Part shown: one piece after another, positions 26,065-36,100 of the stretch
Numbering within the stretch: position 1 is the stretch's first letter
Layout of the letters: each line of letters starts with the position of its first letter
Assembly (NCBI RefSeq): GCF_018599245.1
Contig: NZ_JAHEVJ010000006.1
Coordinates: forward strand, 186,001-250,000
Length of the DNA stretch: 64,000 nt
Reading direction: 5' to 3'
Source: Aliiroseovarius lamellibrachiae
Lineage (GTDB): Bacteria; Pseudomonadota; Alphaproteobacteria; Rhodobacterales; Rhodobacteraceae
Program-made: the position numbers and the translations under genes
The notes under the pieces: generated by a model
Told to the model about the DNA's origin: nothing
The model's database searches: none
What the model saw: the letters and a program-made list of their open reading frames with translations, nothing else

Positions 26065-26484
26065 TCAGCCCTGATCGCCCGCAAGCTCCAGCACAACCCG
26101 CCATTCTTCGTCGGTCACAGGCTGGACAGACAGGCGGGTGTTGTTGACCAAAACCATATCGGCAAGTCGCGGGTCATCTTTGCACATCTGTAATTTGACA
26201 GGACGTGGCAGGGGGCGGACCGCCTTGATATCGACACACTCCCAGCGTTCATCATCCGTGGTGCTGTCGGGATGGGCTTCGGCGCAGACCTCGATAATCC
26301 CGACGATCTCTTTCTCTTTTTGCGAATGGTAAAAGAACCCGAGGTCGCCCACTTTCATGGTGCGCATGTGGTTGCGCGCCTGATAGTTGCGCACCCCGTC
26401 CCATTCCTCGCCGGCGTCACCTTTGGCAACTTGCTGATCCCAACTCCAGGTCGAGACCTCGGATTTGAACAGCCAGCGGGTCAT
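26065..26484 (-). CDS. EVE domain protein
   Basis: PUA-like EVE-domain protein of 139 residues; EVE domains bind modified bases in RNA or DNA. The start MTRWLFKSEVSTWSW, the EEWDGVRNYQARNHM segment with the aromatic cage region, and GDLGFFYHSQKEKEIVGI are characteristic. The ATG overlaps the stop of the YciI gene (ATGA). It belongs to the tsaD-gpsA-yciI-EVE operon, a conserved order in alphaproteobacteria. The natural ligand is not known. Confidence 0.88.
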   Translation of the reverse strand: MTRWLFKSEVSTWSWDQQVAKGDAGEEWDGVRNYQARNHMRTMKVGDLGFFYHSQKEKEIVGIIEVCAEAHPDSTTDDERWECVDIKAVRPLPRPVKLQMCKDDPRLADMVLVNNTRLSVQPVTDEEWRVVLELAGDQG

Positions 26485-26750
26485 CCGATCACTCTGTTCC
26501 ATTGTTCGATGCGAACATCTGAAAACAGCCCGGCCTTGGCATAGGGGTCTTCTGCGGCCCAAGCCTGTGCGGCGGCCATATCCTCCACATCAAGAATGAC
26601 CAGCGAGCCATACATCATACCATCCGCATTTAAAAACGGCCCCGCCTGCACCACATTTGTGGCCTTCAAGTAAGCAACATGCGCGTCACGGTTGGCTTTT
26701 CGGGTTTCAATCGCCCCGTCTTTGTCGGTGCAAATCACGGATACCAGCAT
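26481..26750 (-). CDS. YciI-family protein
   Basis: Small dimeric ferredoxin-like-fold protein of 89 residues, YciI type (LVSVICTDKDGAIETRKANR, then VVQAGPFL and AEDPYAKAGLF with the conserved histidine-free variant of the pocket). Starts one base after the gpsA stop and overlaps the EVE start. Biochemical role not known for most members. Confidence 0.85.
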   Translation of the reverse strand: MLVSVICTDKDGAIETRKANRDAHVAYLKATNVVQAGPFLNADGMMYGSLVILDVEDMAAAQAWAAEDPYAKAGLFSDVRIEQWNRVIG

Positions 26751-26751
26751 A

Positions 26752-27699
26752 TCATTCCTCCTTCAGGGGGCGGGCCAACAGGGCCTTGGTCGCTTCTTTA
26801 ATGGTCAGGTGCTTATCAAGAACGGCCACAACCATATTGGCAATAGGCATGTCCAAATTTAGCGTCTTTGCAAGGGATGAAACGGCCTTGGCTGTGGCCT
26901 TACCTTCAATTGTGGTGCCTTCCGGAAGGCTGTCGCCACGCCCCAAGGCCAGCCCAAATGCGAAATTCCGCGATTTCTCTGAGGTACAAGTGAGCGACAG
27001 ATCGCCAAAACCCGACAGCCCCGCAAGGGTTTCTGGCCGCGCACCCTGGGCAATCGCAAAGCGTTGCATCTCGGCGTATCCTCGGGTCATCAAGGCCGCA
27101 CGCGCGCTTTCGCCAAGTCCGGCGCCGATCGCGATCCCGCAGGCAATTGCCACGACATTTTTCAGCGCACCGCCAATTTCAACCCCCACCAGATCCGCAG
27201 ACCGATAAAGGCGCAAGGTGTCTGTCGAAAGGGCGTTTTGCAGCACTTCACCATCATTTACGGCAAGGGTCAGCGCTGTGGGCAGACCGGCCGCAATATC
27301 GACGGCAAAGCTTGGCCCGGACAGAATTGCCGGTGTGGCATTGGGGACATGGCGGCGAATGACTTCTGCGGGTCCAAAGCCAGTGTCCAGATCAATACCC
27401 TTGCAGCAGGCGACCAGCGTTTTGCAGTCCAGCAAACCGGAATGTTCGCCCAAAAAACGCGAGAGTTGTTGCATTGGCGTGGCCAGAAGGACGATGTCGG
27501 GCTTGCATGCTAAGGGCAAATTCCCAGTCACGGTCAAACTGTCCGGAAACCGGTGCCCCGGCAAGCGTCGGGCATTCTCTCGGGCGGCTTGCATGTCTTC
27601 GGGCGTGCGGGCCCACAGCAATACATCCCGCCCATCTCGCGCGATTGAGATCGCCAAGGCGGTTCCAAAAGCGCCTGCGCCGAGGATGGAAATGCTCAT
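26752..27699 (-). CDS. gpsA: Glycerol-3-phosphate dehydrogenase [NAD(P)+]
   Basis: Makes sn-glycerol-3-phosphate from dihydroxyacetone phosphate for phospholipid synthesis. The 315-residue protein has the dinucleotide loop [12 protein letters not shown] at the N-terminus, LLATPMQQL, the substrate region [12 protein letters not shown] and the catalytic lysine in [13 protein letters not shown], then [17 protein letters not shown]. The start overlaps the tsaD stop (ATGA). Confidence 0.96.
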   Translation of the reverse strand: MSISILGAGAFGTALAISIARDGRDVLLWARTPEDMQAARENARRLPGHRFPDSLTVTGNLPLACKPDIVLLATPMQQLSRFLGEHSGLLDCKTLVACCKGIDLDTGFGPAEVIRRHVPNATPAILSGPSFAVDIAAGLPTALTLAVNDGEVLQNALSTDTLRLYRSADLVGVEIGGALKNVVAIACGIAIGAGLGESARAALMTRGYAEMQRFAIAQGARPETLAGLSGFGDLSLTCTSEKSRNFAFGLALGRGDSLPEGTTIEGKATAKAVSSLAKTLNLDMPIANMVVAVLDKHLTIKEATKALLARPLKEE

Positions 27700-28793
27700 G
27701 CTTTGGCTCCCTTTTTGCCAGATCCCAACATAGCGGGGGCAGTGCGGTCAAGGGGCCAGCGGGGGCGTGCGGCCAGCGACATGTCGTCCTGCGCGCCCAG
27801 ACGGAATCGCTCCATCCCGGCCCAGGCAATCATGGCGGCGTTGTCGGTGCAAAGATGCATGGGAGGGGCGAGAAAAGCGACCCCAAGATCGCCACACAAA
27901 GTCTCTAATCCGCTTCGTAGAGCCTTGTTTGCAGCCACGCCTCCGGCGACGGCCAAGGTTGGTTCCTCTGGAGAGAGGGATAGATATTCCGCCAACGCAC
28001 GGCGAGATTTCTCGATCAAAACATCGCGCACGGCAGCCTGAAATCCGGCACAAAGATCCGCCCGATCCGCTTGGTGCAGCCCGCCATGTTCAGCCACTTG
28101 GCGATCCCGCTCTCGAAGCAAGGCTGTTTTGAGGCCAGAAAAGCTCATGTCACAACCGGGGCGATCAAGCAGGGGGCGCGGGAAACGGAACTGTTTCTCG
28201 TCGCCCTTCCGGGCCTCGGCCTCTACCGCAGGACCACCAGGTTGTGGAAGGCCTAACAGTTTTGCGGTTTTGTCAAAGGCTTCACCGGGGGCATCGTCGA
28301 TGGTGCCGCCCAAACGGCTGAATTCTTCGGGCCCTTTGGCAATCAAGAACTGGCAATGCCCGCCGGACACCAAAAGCATCAAATAGGGAAAGGTCGCTTG
28401 ATCCGTGAGCCGTGGGGTCAGGGCGTGGCCGGCCAGATGGTTCACGCCGACCAGGGGCAGGCCGGATCCGGCAGACAGCCCTTTGGCGCACATAACGCCG
28501 GCCAAAACGCCGCCGATCAAACCGGGCCCGGCGGTCACTGCGATGGCATCAAGGTCGGTCAGGTTAAGATCAGAGGCGGCCAATGCTTCTTCTACACAGA
28601 GGTCGAGTTTTTCGGTGTGCGCGCGGGCGGCAATCTCTGGCACGACACCACCGAAGTCAGCGTGCAGATCGGTTTGCCCAGCCACAACTGTGGCCAGAAT
28701 TTCCGGCGCGTCCCCCGGCGTGTGGCGCACAACGGCGGCGGCGGTGTCGTCGCACGAGCTTTCCAGCCCAAGAAATGTTAGCGTTTTGGTCAT
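27696..28793 (-). CDS. tsaD: TsaD, tRNA t6A37 threonylcarbamoyltransferase
   Basis: Catalytic subunit of t6A synthesis, ASKHA fold, 365 residues. The N-terminal [23 protein letters not shown] and the metal-binding [14 protein letters not shown] are diagnostic, followed by [11 protein letters not shown] and, near the C-terminus, [12 protein letters not shown]. The ATG at 28793 (MTKTLTFLG) is the family start. It heads a four-gene operon with gpsA. TsaE at 12.7 kb is its partner. Confidence 0.96.
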   Translation of the reverse strand: MTKTLTFLGLESSCDDTAAAVVRHTPGDAPEILATVVAGQTDLHADFGGVVPEIAARAHTEKLDLCVEEALAASDLNLTDLDAIAVTAGPGLIGGVLAGVMCAKGLSAGSGLPLVGVNHLAGHALTPRLTDQATFPYLMLLVSGGHCQFLIAKGPEEFSRLGGTIDDAPGEAFDKTAKLLGLPQPGGPAVEAEARKGDEKQFRFPRPLLDRPGCDMSFSGLKTALLRERDRQVAEHGGLHQADRADLCAGFQAAVRDVLIEKSRRALAEYLSLSPEEPTLAVAGGVAANKALRSGLETLCGDLGVAFLAPPMHLCTDNAAMIAWAGMERFRLGAQDDMSLAARPRWPLDRTAPAMLGSGKKGAKA

Positions 28794-28867
28794 GTCGGTT
28801 CTGTTGCGATAAATCTTTCGTCGGGGTAACACCCGAGGATAGATGAGACAACAGGTCTGCCAAAATC

Positions 28868-29563
28868 ATGTCTGCAAAAGTGGTGCTTACACGTCCGGAG
28901 AACAGCTCGCGTCAGGTGCTTGAAGCGTGCGAGGCGGCGTTGGGTAAGGTGGTCGTTGCGGAGGTTTCTCCGGTTTTACGGATTATTCCCGTAGGCGCAT
29001 GGCCGGATTTGGCCGCGTTTCAGGCGGTTCTTCTGACGTCTGTACATGGGGTTCAAGGGCGGATGGACGGGCAGCGCGCCTATTGTGTTGGCAACCGTAC
29101 GGCGTTAGCGGCGGAAAAGGCTGGGGCGAAGGTTGTCATGACCGCGCAGGACGCAGATCATCTGCCCGAAGACATACCAGAGCGCCCGATGGTGTATCTA
29201 CGCGGGGGCCATGTCAGTGCCGATCTTGCGGCCCGCTATGGATGCTCTGAGAAAATCGTTTATGATCAACAATCTATTCCATTGACGAAAGCCGCCATAA
29301 ATGCGCTGACCGGGGAGAAGCATGTAATCCTTCCCCTTTTCTCGCCACGCTCCGCGCGTTTGGTTGCAAAAGAGGTGGCGCAACTCGGGCAAAAGGTTCA
29401 CATCATTGCGATGAGCGCCTCGATCGCGGAGGCTTGGCGCGCGGTTTATACTGGCTTAATGCCTGATCCATCGGTTGAAATTTGCGCTGAACCGACACAG
29501 ATCGAGATGGTGGGCAGGATTGTCGCATCCCTTCAAAGCCTCTCAGGGGGTAAGATTGGGTAA
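28868..29563 (+). CDS. hemD: Uroporphyrinogen-III synthase
   Basis: Cyclises hydroxymethylbilane to uroporphyrinogen III in tetrapyrrole synthesis. The 231-residue protein shows the weakly conserved HemD features: VVLTRPENSSRQ at the start, AVLLTSVHGVQ, AYCVGNRTALAAEKAG and VYLRGGHVSADLA. It is divergent from tsaD. hemC, its usual partner, is not next to it; the next two genes are the membrane proteins often linked to heme synthesis. Confidence 0.85.
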   Translation: MSAKVVLTRPENSSRQVLEACEAALGKVVVAEVSPVLRIIPVGAWPDLAAFQAVLLTSVHGVQGRMDGQRAYCVGNRTALAAEKAGAKVVMTAQDADHLPEDIPERPMVYLRGGHVSADLAARYGCSEKIVYDQQSIPLTKAAINALTGEKHVILPLFSPRSARLVAKEVAQLGQKVHIIAMSASIAEAWRAVYTGLMPDPSVEICAEPTQIEMVGRIVASLQSLSGGKIG

Positions 29564-29650
29564 GTTCGCTTGAGGGCCCGGTGGGGCCAAGTTAGTCTGG
29601 TGTGGCGCGACTGCCGCGCAATTTAAGGTGAGATTCGAAAGGTTCTGACA

Positions 29651-31078
29651 TTGGCCAATACCCGCAAACCCGCAAAAGGGCAGGCATCGAAGGTCGAAAA
29701 GACCGCAAAAGACGCTGCTGTGAGTGACAAGAAAGATACCGCTCTGGCTGGGCCTGGATCAAAGAAAGATGCAAGTGCGAGTGCAAAGCCGTCGACTGTA
29801 AAATCAAAACAGCCGGTGGCAAAACCCGTTGAAAAATCACCGAAAAGCGGGGCAAACCCCGCAGCTTCGAAAAAAACGACAGGCGCAAAAGCCGCGGCAC
29901 ACCCTTCATCAGTTGAAGAGGATGTGTCAAAAGGCACAACCAGCCTGAAGGATGCAAAACCTGCGGACAAGTCTGCGCCTAAGGACAACGCCGGCACTAA
30001 ACGTGAAGCGACGTCGAGTGCCGACACGGCATCAAAAGCACCCCCGCCTGCGTCGTCCAACGCGGCGGCAGTCTTGGCCGAAAACCCACGTCGTGGCGGG
30101 TTTGTGCCAATGCTTTTGGGTGGCGTGGTTGCAGCAACGCTTGGATTTGGCGCCGCGCGCTATCCTGATCAATGGCCGTTTGTCTCTGGTCCAGCTGAGG
30201 ATCCGATTACAACCGAGTTGGCCGCTTTGACGGGTCGCCTGACCGCGCTTGAAAGCCAAGGTGCGGCGCAAGGCGAGGCGCTGACGGTTCTTAAAAATGA
30301 TGACAGCCTTGCCAATGCCCGCGGTGAGATTACGGGTAAACTCGCTCAGTTGCGCACCCAGCTTGACGCGATGAACACCGCGATGAGTGATCTGGAAAAC
30401 CGCCTGCACACCGTTGAAAAACTCCCACAAGGGTCGGGCATGGAAGCGGCCGCTGCTGCAGCCACGGCCTATGAGCGGGAATTGCAACAGATGCGTGAGA
30501 TGCTGGATCAGGAACTCGCGAAAATCTCCAGCGCGAAAGAAGATGCCGCGACGCTGGAAGTCAATGCTGCCGAGGCTGCGAAAGCGGCAGGGGCACGGGC
30601 GGCTTTGGCGCGTGTTTTGGCTGCGATTGATACCGGTCGCCCCTATGGCGATGCGCTGTTTGATTTGACCGAACAGGCGGGTGTTGAGGCCCCTATGGCC
30701 CTGGCTGCCCACGCAGAAAAGGGTGTTGTGACGTTGTCCGCGCTTCAGGCTATGTTCCCAGAAGCCGCGCGTGCAGCGCTGGATGCTTCGGTTCGGGCCG
30801 CTGTGGCCGCAGGTGAGATGGATCGCGTATCAGCCTTTGTGCGCTTGCAGTTGGGCACCCGGTCGTTGGAGCCCAAGGATGGGACGGATGCGGATGCGAT
30901 CCTGTCGCGCGCCGAAGGGGCGTTGAAGATGGGAAAAATTGATGTTGCCCTGGCCGAACTTGCGGCCCTGCCAGACGCAGGGAAACCTGCATTAGAAGGG
31001 TGGATTGCTGATGCCACCGCCCGCAAAGATGCGCTTGCTGCTGGTGATGCGCTATCCCAGCTTGTGAACAAAAACTAA
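29651..31078 (+). CDS. Mitofilin/Mic60-like (HemX-position) membrane protein
   Basis: Inner-membrane protein of 475 residues. A long low-complexity N-terminus rich in Lys, Ala, Ser and Pro (about residues 1-145) precedes one transmembrane helix (MLLGGVVAATLGFGAA), a predicted coiled coil and a C-terminal mitofilin-like domain (SALQAMFPEAARAALDA). Bacterial Mic60 homologues in alphaproteobacteria shape the intracytoplasmic membrane and envelope and lie beside hemD and hemY. A TTG start is used; no ATG or GTG fits. It is 10 bases before hemY. Confidence 0.8.
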   Translation: MANTRKPAKGQASKVEKTAKDAAVSDKKDTALAGPGSKKDASASAKPSTVKSKQPVAKPVEKSPKSGANPAASKKTTGAKAAAHPSSVEEDVSKGTTSLKDAKPADKSAPKDNAGTKREATSSADTASKAPPPASSNAAAVLAENPRRGGFVPMLLGGVVAATLGFGAARYPDQWPFVSGPAEDPITTELAALTGRLTALESQGAAQGEALTVLKNDDSLANARGEITGKLAQLRTQLDAMNTAMSDLENRLHTVEKLPQGSGMEAAAAAATAYERELQQMREMLDQELAKISSAKEDAATLEVNAAEAAKAAGARAALARVLAAIDTGRPYGDALFDLTEQAGVEAPMALAAHAEKGVVTLSALQAMFPEAARAALDASVRAAVAAGEMDRVSAFVRLQLGTRSLEPKDGTDADAILSRAEGALKMGKIDVALAELAALPDAGKPALEGWIADATARKDALAAGDALSQLVNKN

Positions 31079-31088
31079 GGACACGCCG

Positions 31089-32603
31089 ATGCTTTGGTCT
31101 CTTTTCAAGATTATCCTGTTCGTCGCGGTCATTGCGGGGCTGGCCATGGGCGCCGGCGCGTTGATGGAGCTGGAAGGTGGAATTCGTGTGGCAGTGGCCG
31201 GGGTTGAACTGAACCTTGGGCCGTTGCAGGCGGTGATTGTTTTTGCGGTGTTGATTGTTGCGGTCTGGCTGCTGATTGTGCTGTTTGGATTGCTGCGCGC
31301 AGTGGTGCGTTTTTTGAACGGGGATGAAACAGCGATTTCGCGATACTTTGATCGCTCGCGTGAGAAAAAGGGCTATGAGGCGCTGGCGGATGGCATGATG
31401 GCGCTGGCATCGGGCGAAAGTTCAACAGCGATGGCCAAAGCATCGCGCGCTGAGAAATATCTGCGTCGGCCGGAGCTAACCAATTTGTTGACGGCACAGG
31501 CCGCTGAAATGTCGGGTGATACGCGCAAAGCGACCCAAGTATACAAGAAACTTCTGTCGGATGAGCGGACCCAATTTGTTGGCGTGCGCGGGTTGATGAA
31601 GCAAAAACTCGACGAGGGCGACACGGAAACTGCCATGCGGTTGGCGGAAAAAGCCCTAGCGCTGAAACCACGCCATGTGGACACTCAAGATGCATTGTTG
31701 GGCCTTCAGGCACAGAAAAGCGATTGGGCTGGTGCGCGAAAAACGCTGGCTGCAAAGCTGAAATATGGGGGCCTTCCGCGTGATGTGCATAAACGGCGTG
31801 ATGCGGTTTTGGCGCTGTCCGAGGCCAAAGGGATCTTGGACGAAGGCAAAAGCGTAGAGGCGCGTGAGGCGGCGATTGAAGCCAACCGACTCTCCCCTGA
31901 TCTGGTGCCTGCGGCCGTGATGGCCGCGCGTGGATATATCGACGATGACAAGCCACGTTATGCCGCGCGCGTGTTGACCAAAGCTTGGGTCGCGCAACCC
32001 CACCCTGATTTGGCCGCCGCATTTGCGGAGATTGCCCCCGATGAAACACCCAAAGCACGTATTGCCCGTTTCCGCGCGTTGACCAAGCATCGCGAAGGCG
32101 ACGCAGAAACGCGGATGTTGGTCGCGGAACTGAACATCGCAGCGGGCGATTATGTTGCGGCGCGCAAGGCGCTGGGGAATTTGCCAGATAGTGAGCCTTC
32201 GCAGCGCGCTTTGACGTTACTGGCCGCGATTGAGCGGGGCGAAGGGTCAGACGACAAAACAGTGCGGGCGCTTTTGGCCCGTGCCGTAACCGCCCCACGA
32301 GGCCCCCAGTGGGTGTGCGAAAACTGTAAGCACATTCATGCAGGTTGGACCCCGGTTTGTGAAAACTGCGGTGGGTTTGACACATTGTCCTGGACCAAGG
32401 CGCCTGAGGCCGAAGGCCAAATGGCCGGTGGTGCTGAGATGCTGCCTTTGATCATCGGAGAAGATACCCCGAGCGAGACTGAGCGTGACCTCTCCGTCGA
32501 TGATCAAGACAAGGCATCGGATGATCCGGTAATGCGTGACGAGCCACTGGACGGAGAAGTGGTGGCAACACCCTCTGATCATATCAGCAATGAAAAGCGT
32601 TGA
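31089..32603 (+). CDS. HemY-like membrane TPR protein with C-terminal zinc ribbon
   Basis: HemY N-terminal-domain protein of 504 residues. Two membrane helices (about residues 5-25 and 42-66) are followed by a tetratricopeptide-like helical region (for example KYLRRPELTNLLTAQAAEMS, ETAMRLAEKALALKPRH). Near residues 415-440 is a CxxC-x(n)-CxxC ribbon, WVCENCKHIHAGWTPVCENC, like the rubredoxin module of LapB. An acidic tail follows. Its role in protoheme synthesis or envelope assembly is not settled. It is the third gene of hemD-mic60-hemY and ends 60 bases before tRNA-Thr. Confidence 0.82.
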   Translation: MLWSLFKIILFVAVIAGLAMGAGALMELEGGIRVAVAGVELNLGPLQAVIVFAVLIVAVWLLIVLFGLLRAVVRFLNGDETAISRYFDRSREKKGYEALADGMMALASGESSTAMAKASRAEKYLRRPELTNLLTAQAAEMSGDTRKATQVYKKLLSDERTQFVGVRGLMKQKLDEGDTETAMRLAEKALALKPRHVDTQDALLGLQAQKSDWAGARKTLAAKLKYGGLPRDVHKRRDAVLALSEAKGILDEGKSVEAREAAIEANRLSPDLVPAAVMAARGYIDDDKPRYAARVLTKAWVAQPHPDLAAAFAEIAPDETPKARIARFRALTKHREGDAETRMLVAELNIAAGDYVAARKALGNLPDSEPSQRALTLLAAIERGEGSDDKTVRALLARAVTAPRGPQWVCENCKHIHAGWTPVCENCGGFDTLSWTKAPEAEGQMAGGAEMLPLIIGEDTPSETERDLSVDDQDKASDDPVMRDEPLDGEVVATPSDHISNEKR

Positions 32604-32662
32604 TTTTGGGGCTACCCATGCGCGCGGGACGGTGCTAAAGACCCGCGCAGAAACATAGCAAT

Positions 32663-32738
32663 GCCCCATTAGCTCAGCTGGTAGAGCAGGTCCTTCGTAA
32701 GGACAAGGTCGGCGGTTCAAGTCCGTCATGGGGCACCA
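32663..32738 (+). tRNA. tRNA-Thr (CGT anticodon)
   Basis: 76 nt including an encoded CCA. Acceptor GCCCCAT / ATGGGGC, D-arm GCTC...GAGC, anticodon loop TTCGTAA (anticodon CGT, reads ACG), T-loop TTCAAGT. The first pair of the anticodon stem is a G-A mismatch. Confidence 0.95.
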
Positions 32739-32744
32739 TTTATC

Positions 32745-33019
32745 CGGCAACCCCCCTAGTTTCCTAGACAGAGTCCGGATTTGCATTGCGCTGTCTGTTG
32801 CCGCAACCTCAAATCGGACGCTTGGTGGCTTTGCAAACCGAGCCTTCTAGGTGTGCAGGGACTTGGTGCTGATGCCAATCGCGCCGAAACCTCAGGATTT
32901 GGATGTCCACGTACCGTAATCCCCCTTCTCATCGACACGGCGTTTCGACTGCTGGGCTGCGGATGCACAGCATCACGCTTGAAACCGTCACTGAAATTGG
33001 GCTTCTCCAGAACGGGCAT
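32745..33019 (-). pseudogene. Decayed IS3-family transposase orfA
   Basis: Fragments of an IS3-type OrfA occur in order on the minus strand but in different frames. First FSDGFKRDAV, then RGHPNPEVSARLA, then STKSLHT-stop-KARFAKPPSVR in the next frame, compared with the usual FSDEFKRDAV, RGYPVxEVSxRLG and STKSLYTWKAQFAKPP. A TAG replaces the tryptophan and at least one frameshift is needed. No orfB follows. It lies directly behind tRNA-Thr. Confidence 0.7.
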
Positions 33020-33104
33020 CTTGCCTCAAACTTAGGGAAGAAAGCGTCTGCAATACGGGGGCTATTCTGTTTCTGATCTGTCCCAAATTGATCAATTGGA
33101 CAGT

Positions 33105-33142
33105 AAAGGCGTGTGATCCATTGCTGAAACACACGCCTTTTT
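33105..33142. terminator. Terminator between IS remnant and repeat-protein gene
   Basis: Stem AAAGGCGTGTG / CACACGCCTTT with a 14-base loop, followed by TTTTTG on the plus strand and TTTAC on the minus strand. On the minus strand it lies 35 bases after the stop of the Ig-repeat gene. Confidence 0.75.
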
Positions 33143-33178
33143 GTCATGCTCTTACATAGTGAAATCAGAGCGCCGCGG

Positions 33179-36100
33179 TCAGAAATTCTTACTGATCAAC
33201 AGGTCCGCGCCAACCGATCCACGTTCAGGCGCGCCAATGCCATCATAAGATATGTTCACATTGAAGATGACACCATTATCAAACTGACGATTGAGACCAA
33301 AATCCACGCGTCCTCGCAGATCTTCTTCAATCGCGCCGTCCACATCATAATGTGCGTAGATCGCGGACAGGCCGCCTGTCACCTCGCCTGTACCAGACGA
33401 CACCGCGGTCGGGATACTGAAGTCCAGCCCTGCGGATGCTTCGAACAAGTTCAGATTTCCTGCCGCAATTGTCTGTCCCAAACCGTCGACATAGCTGGGG
33501 CGTTTCTCCGTGATGTTTGCCAAGTCTAATGTTGGGTACAAGGTGAGCTTGGAAATAGAAATTTCGTGGCTCATCGACAGGGTAAAGACGTTTCGGTCCG
33601 CGGTAACTTCATCTTGGTAAGTTCCGAGAGGTGAGAGCGCGATATCAGTACGCCCAACAAGCCAAGAGCCCGAGAAGACTTGTTTGCCATCCGGCGAACG
33701 GGCAACAAAATAGGGGCCAATCAGCCAACCATTAGCGTCAAGCGCCGCAACGCCGTCTCGCGAGGAACCGTGATCGCCTTGCAGCATTGCCCCAAGGATA
33801 AAGTTTTCCCGTTGCAAAAGATGGGCACCCACAGCGGCATGAATGTAACTGTCCTGCACACCACCATTGGAAGACCAGCGCCCTTGCGCAAACAGCCAAA
33901 CTGGGTTTTCCGGCTTGGTTGAAAGCTTGAAATCCCCACCGCGTGACGAGAGTCGACCGACGAATGAGCCGCGTTGAGATCGGAAAAACGAACCCAAATT
34001 TGGTTGCGATGACAGCAAGGATTGACCGCGTTTTTTGGCGCTGTTGGCAAGCAATTTATAGGTTACCTTTGTGGCCGTCAGTTTGGCGGTCACAATTGCC
34101 GACGCTGCGTTTTTGTTGCCAGCACTATCTTGTGCAACGTTTTTGGCCACCGAAAGGGATATATCGCCCGACGATAGCGCGGTGATGGATGCGGTATAGA
34201 CGGCGCCCGAGCCCGCAAAGTTCGAGACACTGGCGTTGACAACCGTCAGGTCTGTTTCAACAAATCCAGTTACAGGTTCAGTGAATGTTACTGCCACCTG
34301 CGCAGAGGTGTTTGCTTCGAGCTTGCCAGGCAAACCCGTTATCGTAACCGACGGTGCCGTCTGATCGCGAACCGTAATGGTCACTGTATCAGGCGACGAT
34401 GCTGTGTGGCCGTCATTGACCACCAGTTCAAACACCAGCACCTCCGACGGCACACCAACCGCCAGAGTTGGGGCATCAAAGCTTGGATTGCCCACGGTGG
34501 TCGATGATAACGTGACATTCGACCCACTCAGCTGGCGCCATTTGTAGCTTAGAACTTGGCCTGGATCAGTGTCATTTGACGCGCTGCCATCCAGCGTAAC
34601 GTTCGCACCTGATGCAATCGAAGCTTGGTCCGGGCCGGCACTTGCAGTTGGCGCAGAGTTGCCCACTGTTACGTCCTGAAAGGTGCTGGCCGGATCATAG
34701 GTTGCGTCCCCCGCCTGATCGGCGTTGATCCGACAATTGCCAAGATTGCTGAATGTAACGGTGCTGCCCGCCATAGAACAAATGCCGCTGCTGGATGCAT
34801 CAATCGACAATGCAACCGTTAACCCTGACGTGGCAGATGCGCTTGCTACATAGGTTCCGCTAGGTGCGGCGTTTGTTGGCGCGGTGCTTGAAAAGCTGAC
34901 AGTTTGTGATTGCTTGCTTACAGCAAAGCTTTGGAACGCTTGCGGGGCGGGATCATAGGTTGCGTTACCGGCTTGATTTGCGTTGATCCGACAGGTTCCC
35001 GCACTTGAGAATGAAACGGTGGAGCCCGCGATGCTACAGATTGCGGCGCTGCCGGCGTCCACGGTCAATGCTGGGGTCAAGCCCGAAGTTGCGGTCGCAC
35101 TTACAGCGTAGGTGGCACCCCCGACTTCGGCGTTTGTTGGCGCGGTGCTTGAAAAGCTGACAGTTTGCGATTGCTTGCTTACAGCAAAGCTTTGGAACAC
35201 TTGTGGGGCGGGATCATAGGTTGCGTTACCGGCTTGGTTCGCGTTGATCCGACAGGTCCCCGCACTTGAGAATGAAACGGTGGAGCCCGCGATGCTACAG
35301 ATTGCGGCGCTGCCGGCGTCCACGGTCAATGCTGGGGTCAAGCCCGAAGTTGCGGTCGCACTTACAGCGTAGGTGGCACCCCCGACTTCGGCGTTTGTTG
35401 GCGCGGTGCTTGAAAAGCTGACAGTTTGCGATTGCTTGCTTACAGCAAAGCTTTGGAACACTTGCGGGGCGGGATCATAGGTCGCGTTCCCGGCTTGGTT
35501 CGCGTTGATCCGACAGGTCCCCGCACTTGAGAATGAAACGGTGGAGCCCGCGATGCTACAGATTGCGGCGCTGCCGGCGTCCACGGTCAATGCTGGGGTC
35601 AAGCCCGAAGTTGCGGTCGCACTTACAGCGTAGGTGGCACCCCCGACTTCGGCGTTTGTTGGCGCGGTGCTTGAAAAGCTGACAGTTTGTGATTGCTTGC
35701 TTACAGCAAAGCTTTGGAACACTTGCGGGGCGGGATCATAGGTTGCGTTCCCGGCTTGATTTGCATCAATCCGACAGGTCCCCGCACCTAAGAATGACAC
35801 CGTCGATCCAGAGACTGAACAGATGCCCGCACTTGCGGCTGCGGCTGAGAACGAAACCGTCAGACCTGAACTCGCGGTTGCGCCAATGTTATAGGAGGCA
35901 CCTGCGACCACTGCATTGGTCGGGGCAATGCTGGAAAATGAAATGGTTTGAGCGGTTTTGCTCACGGTAAAGCTCTGTTGCGCTTGCGGAGCGGCGTTAT
36001 AGTTCGCGTTGCCAGATTGGTTTGCATTAACCGTACAGGTGCCCGCCCCATTGAAAGAGACAGTAGAGCCAGCGATGCCACATACCGCCGAGCTGCTGGC

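Noticed and set aside
34901-35683. Regular direct repeats as a CRISPR array
   Set aside because: The period is 261 bp, units are contiguous without spacers and lie in frame inside a protein gene.
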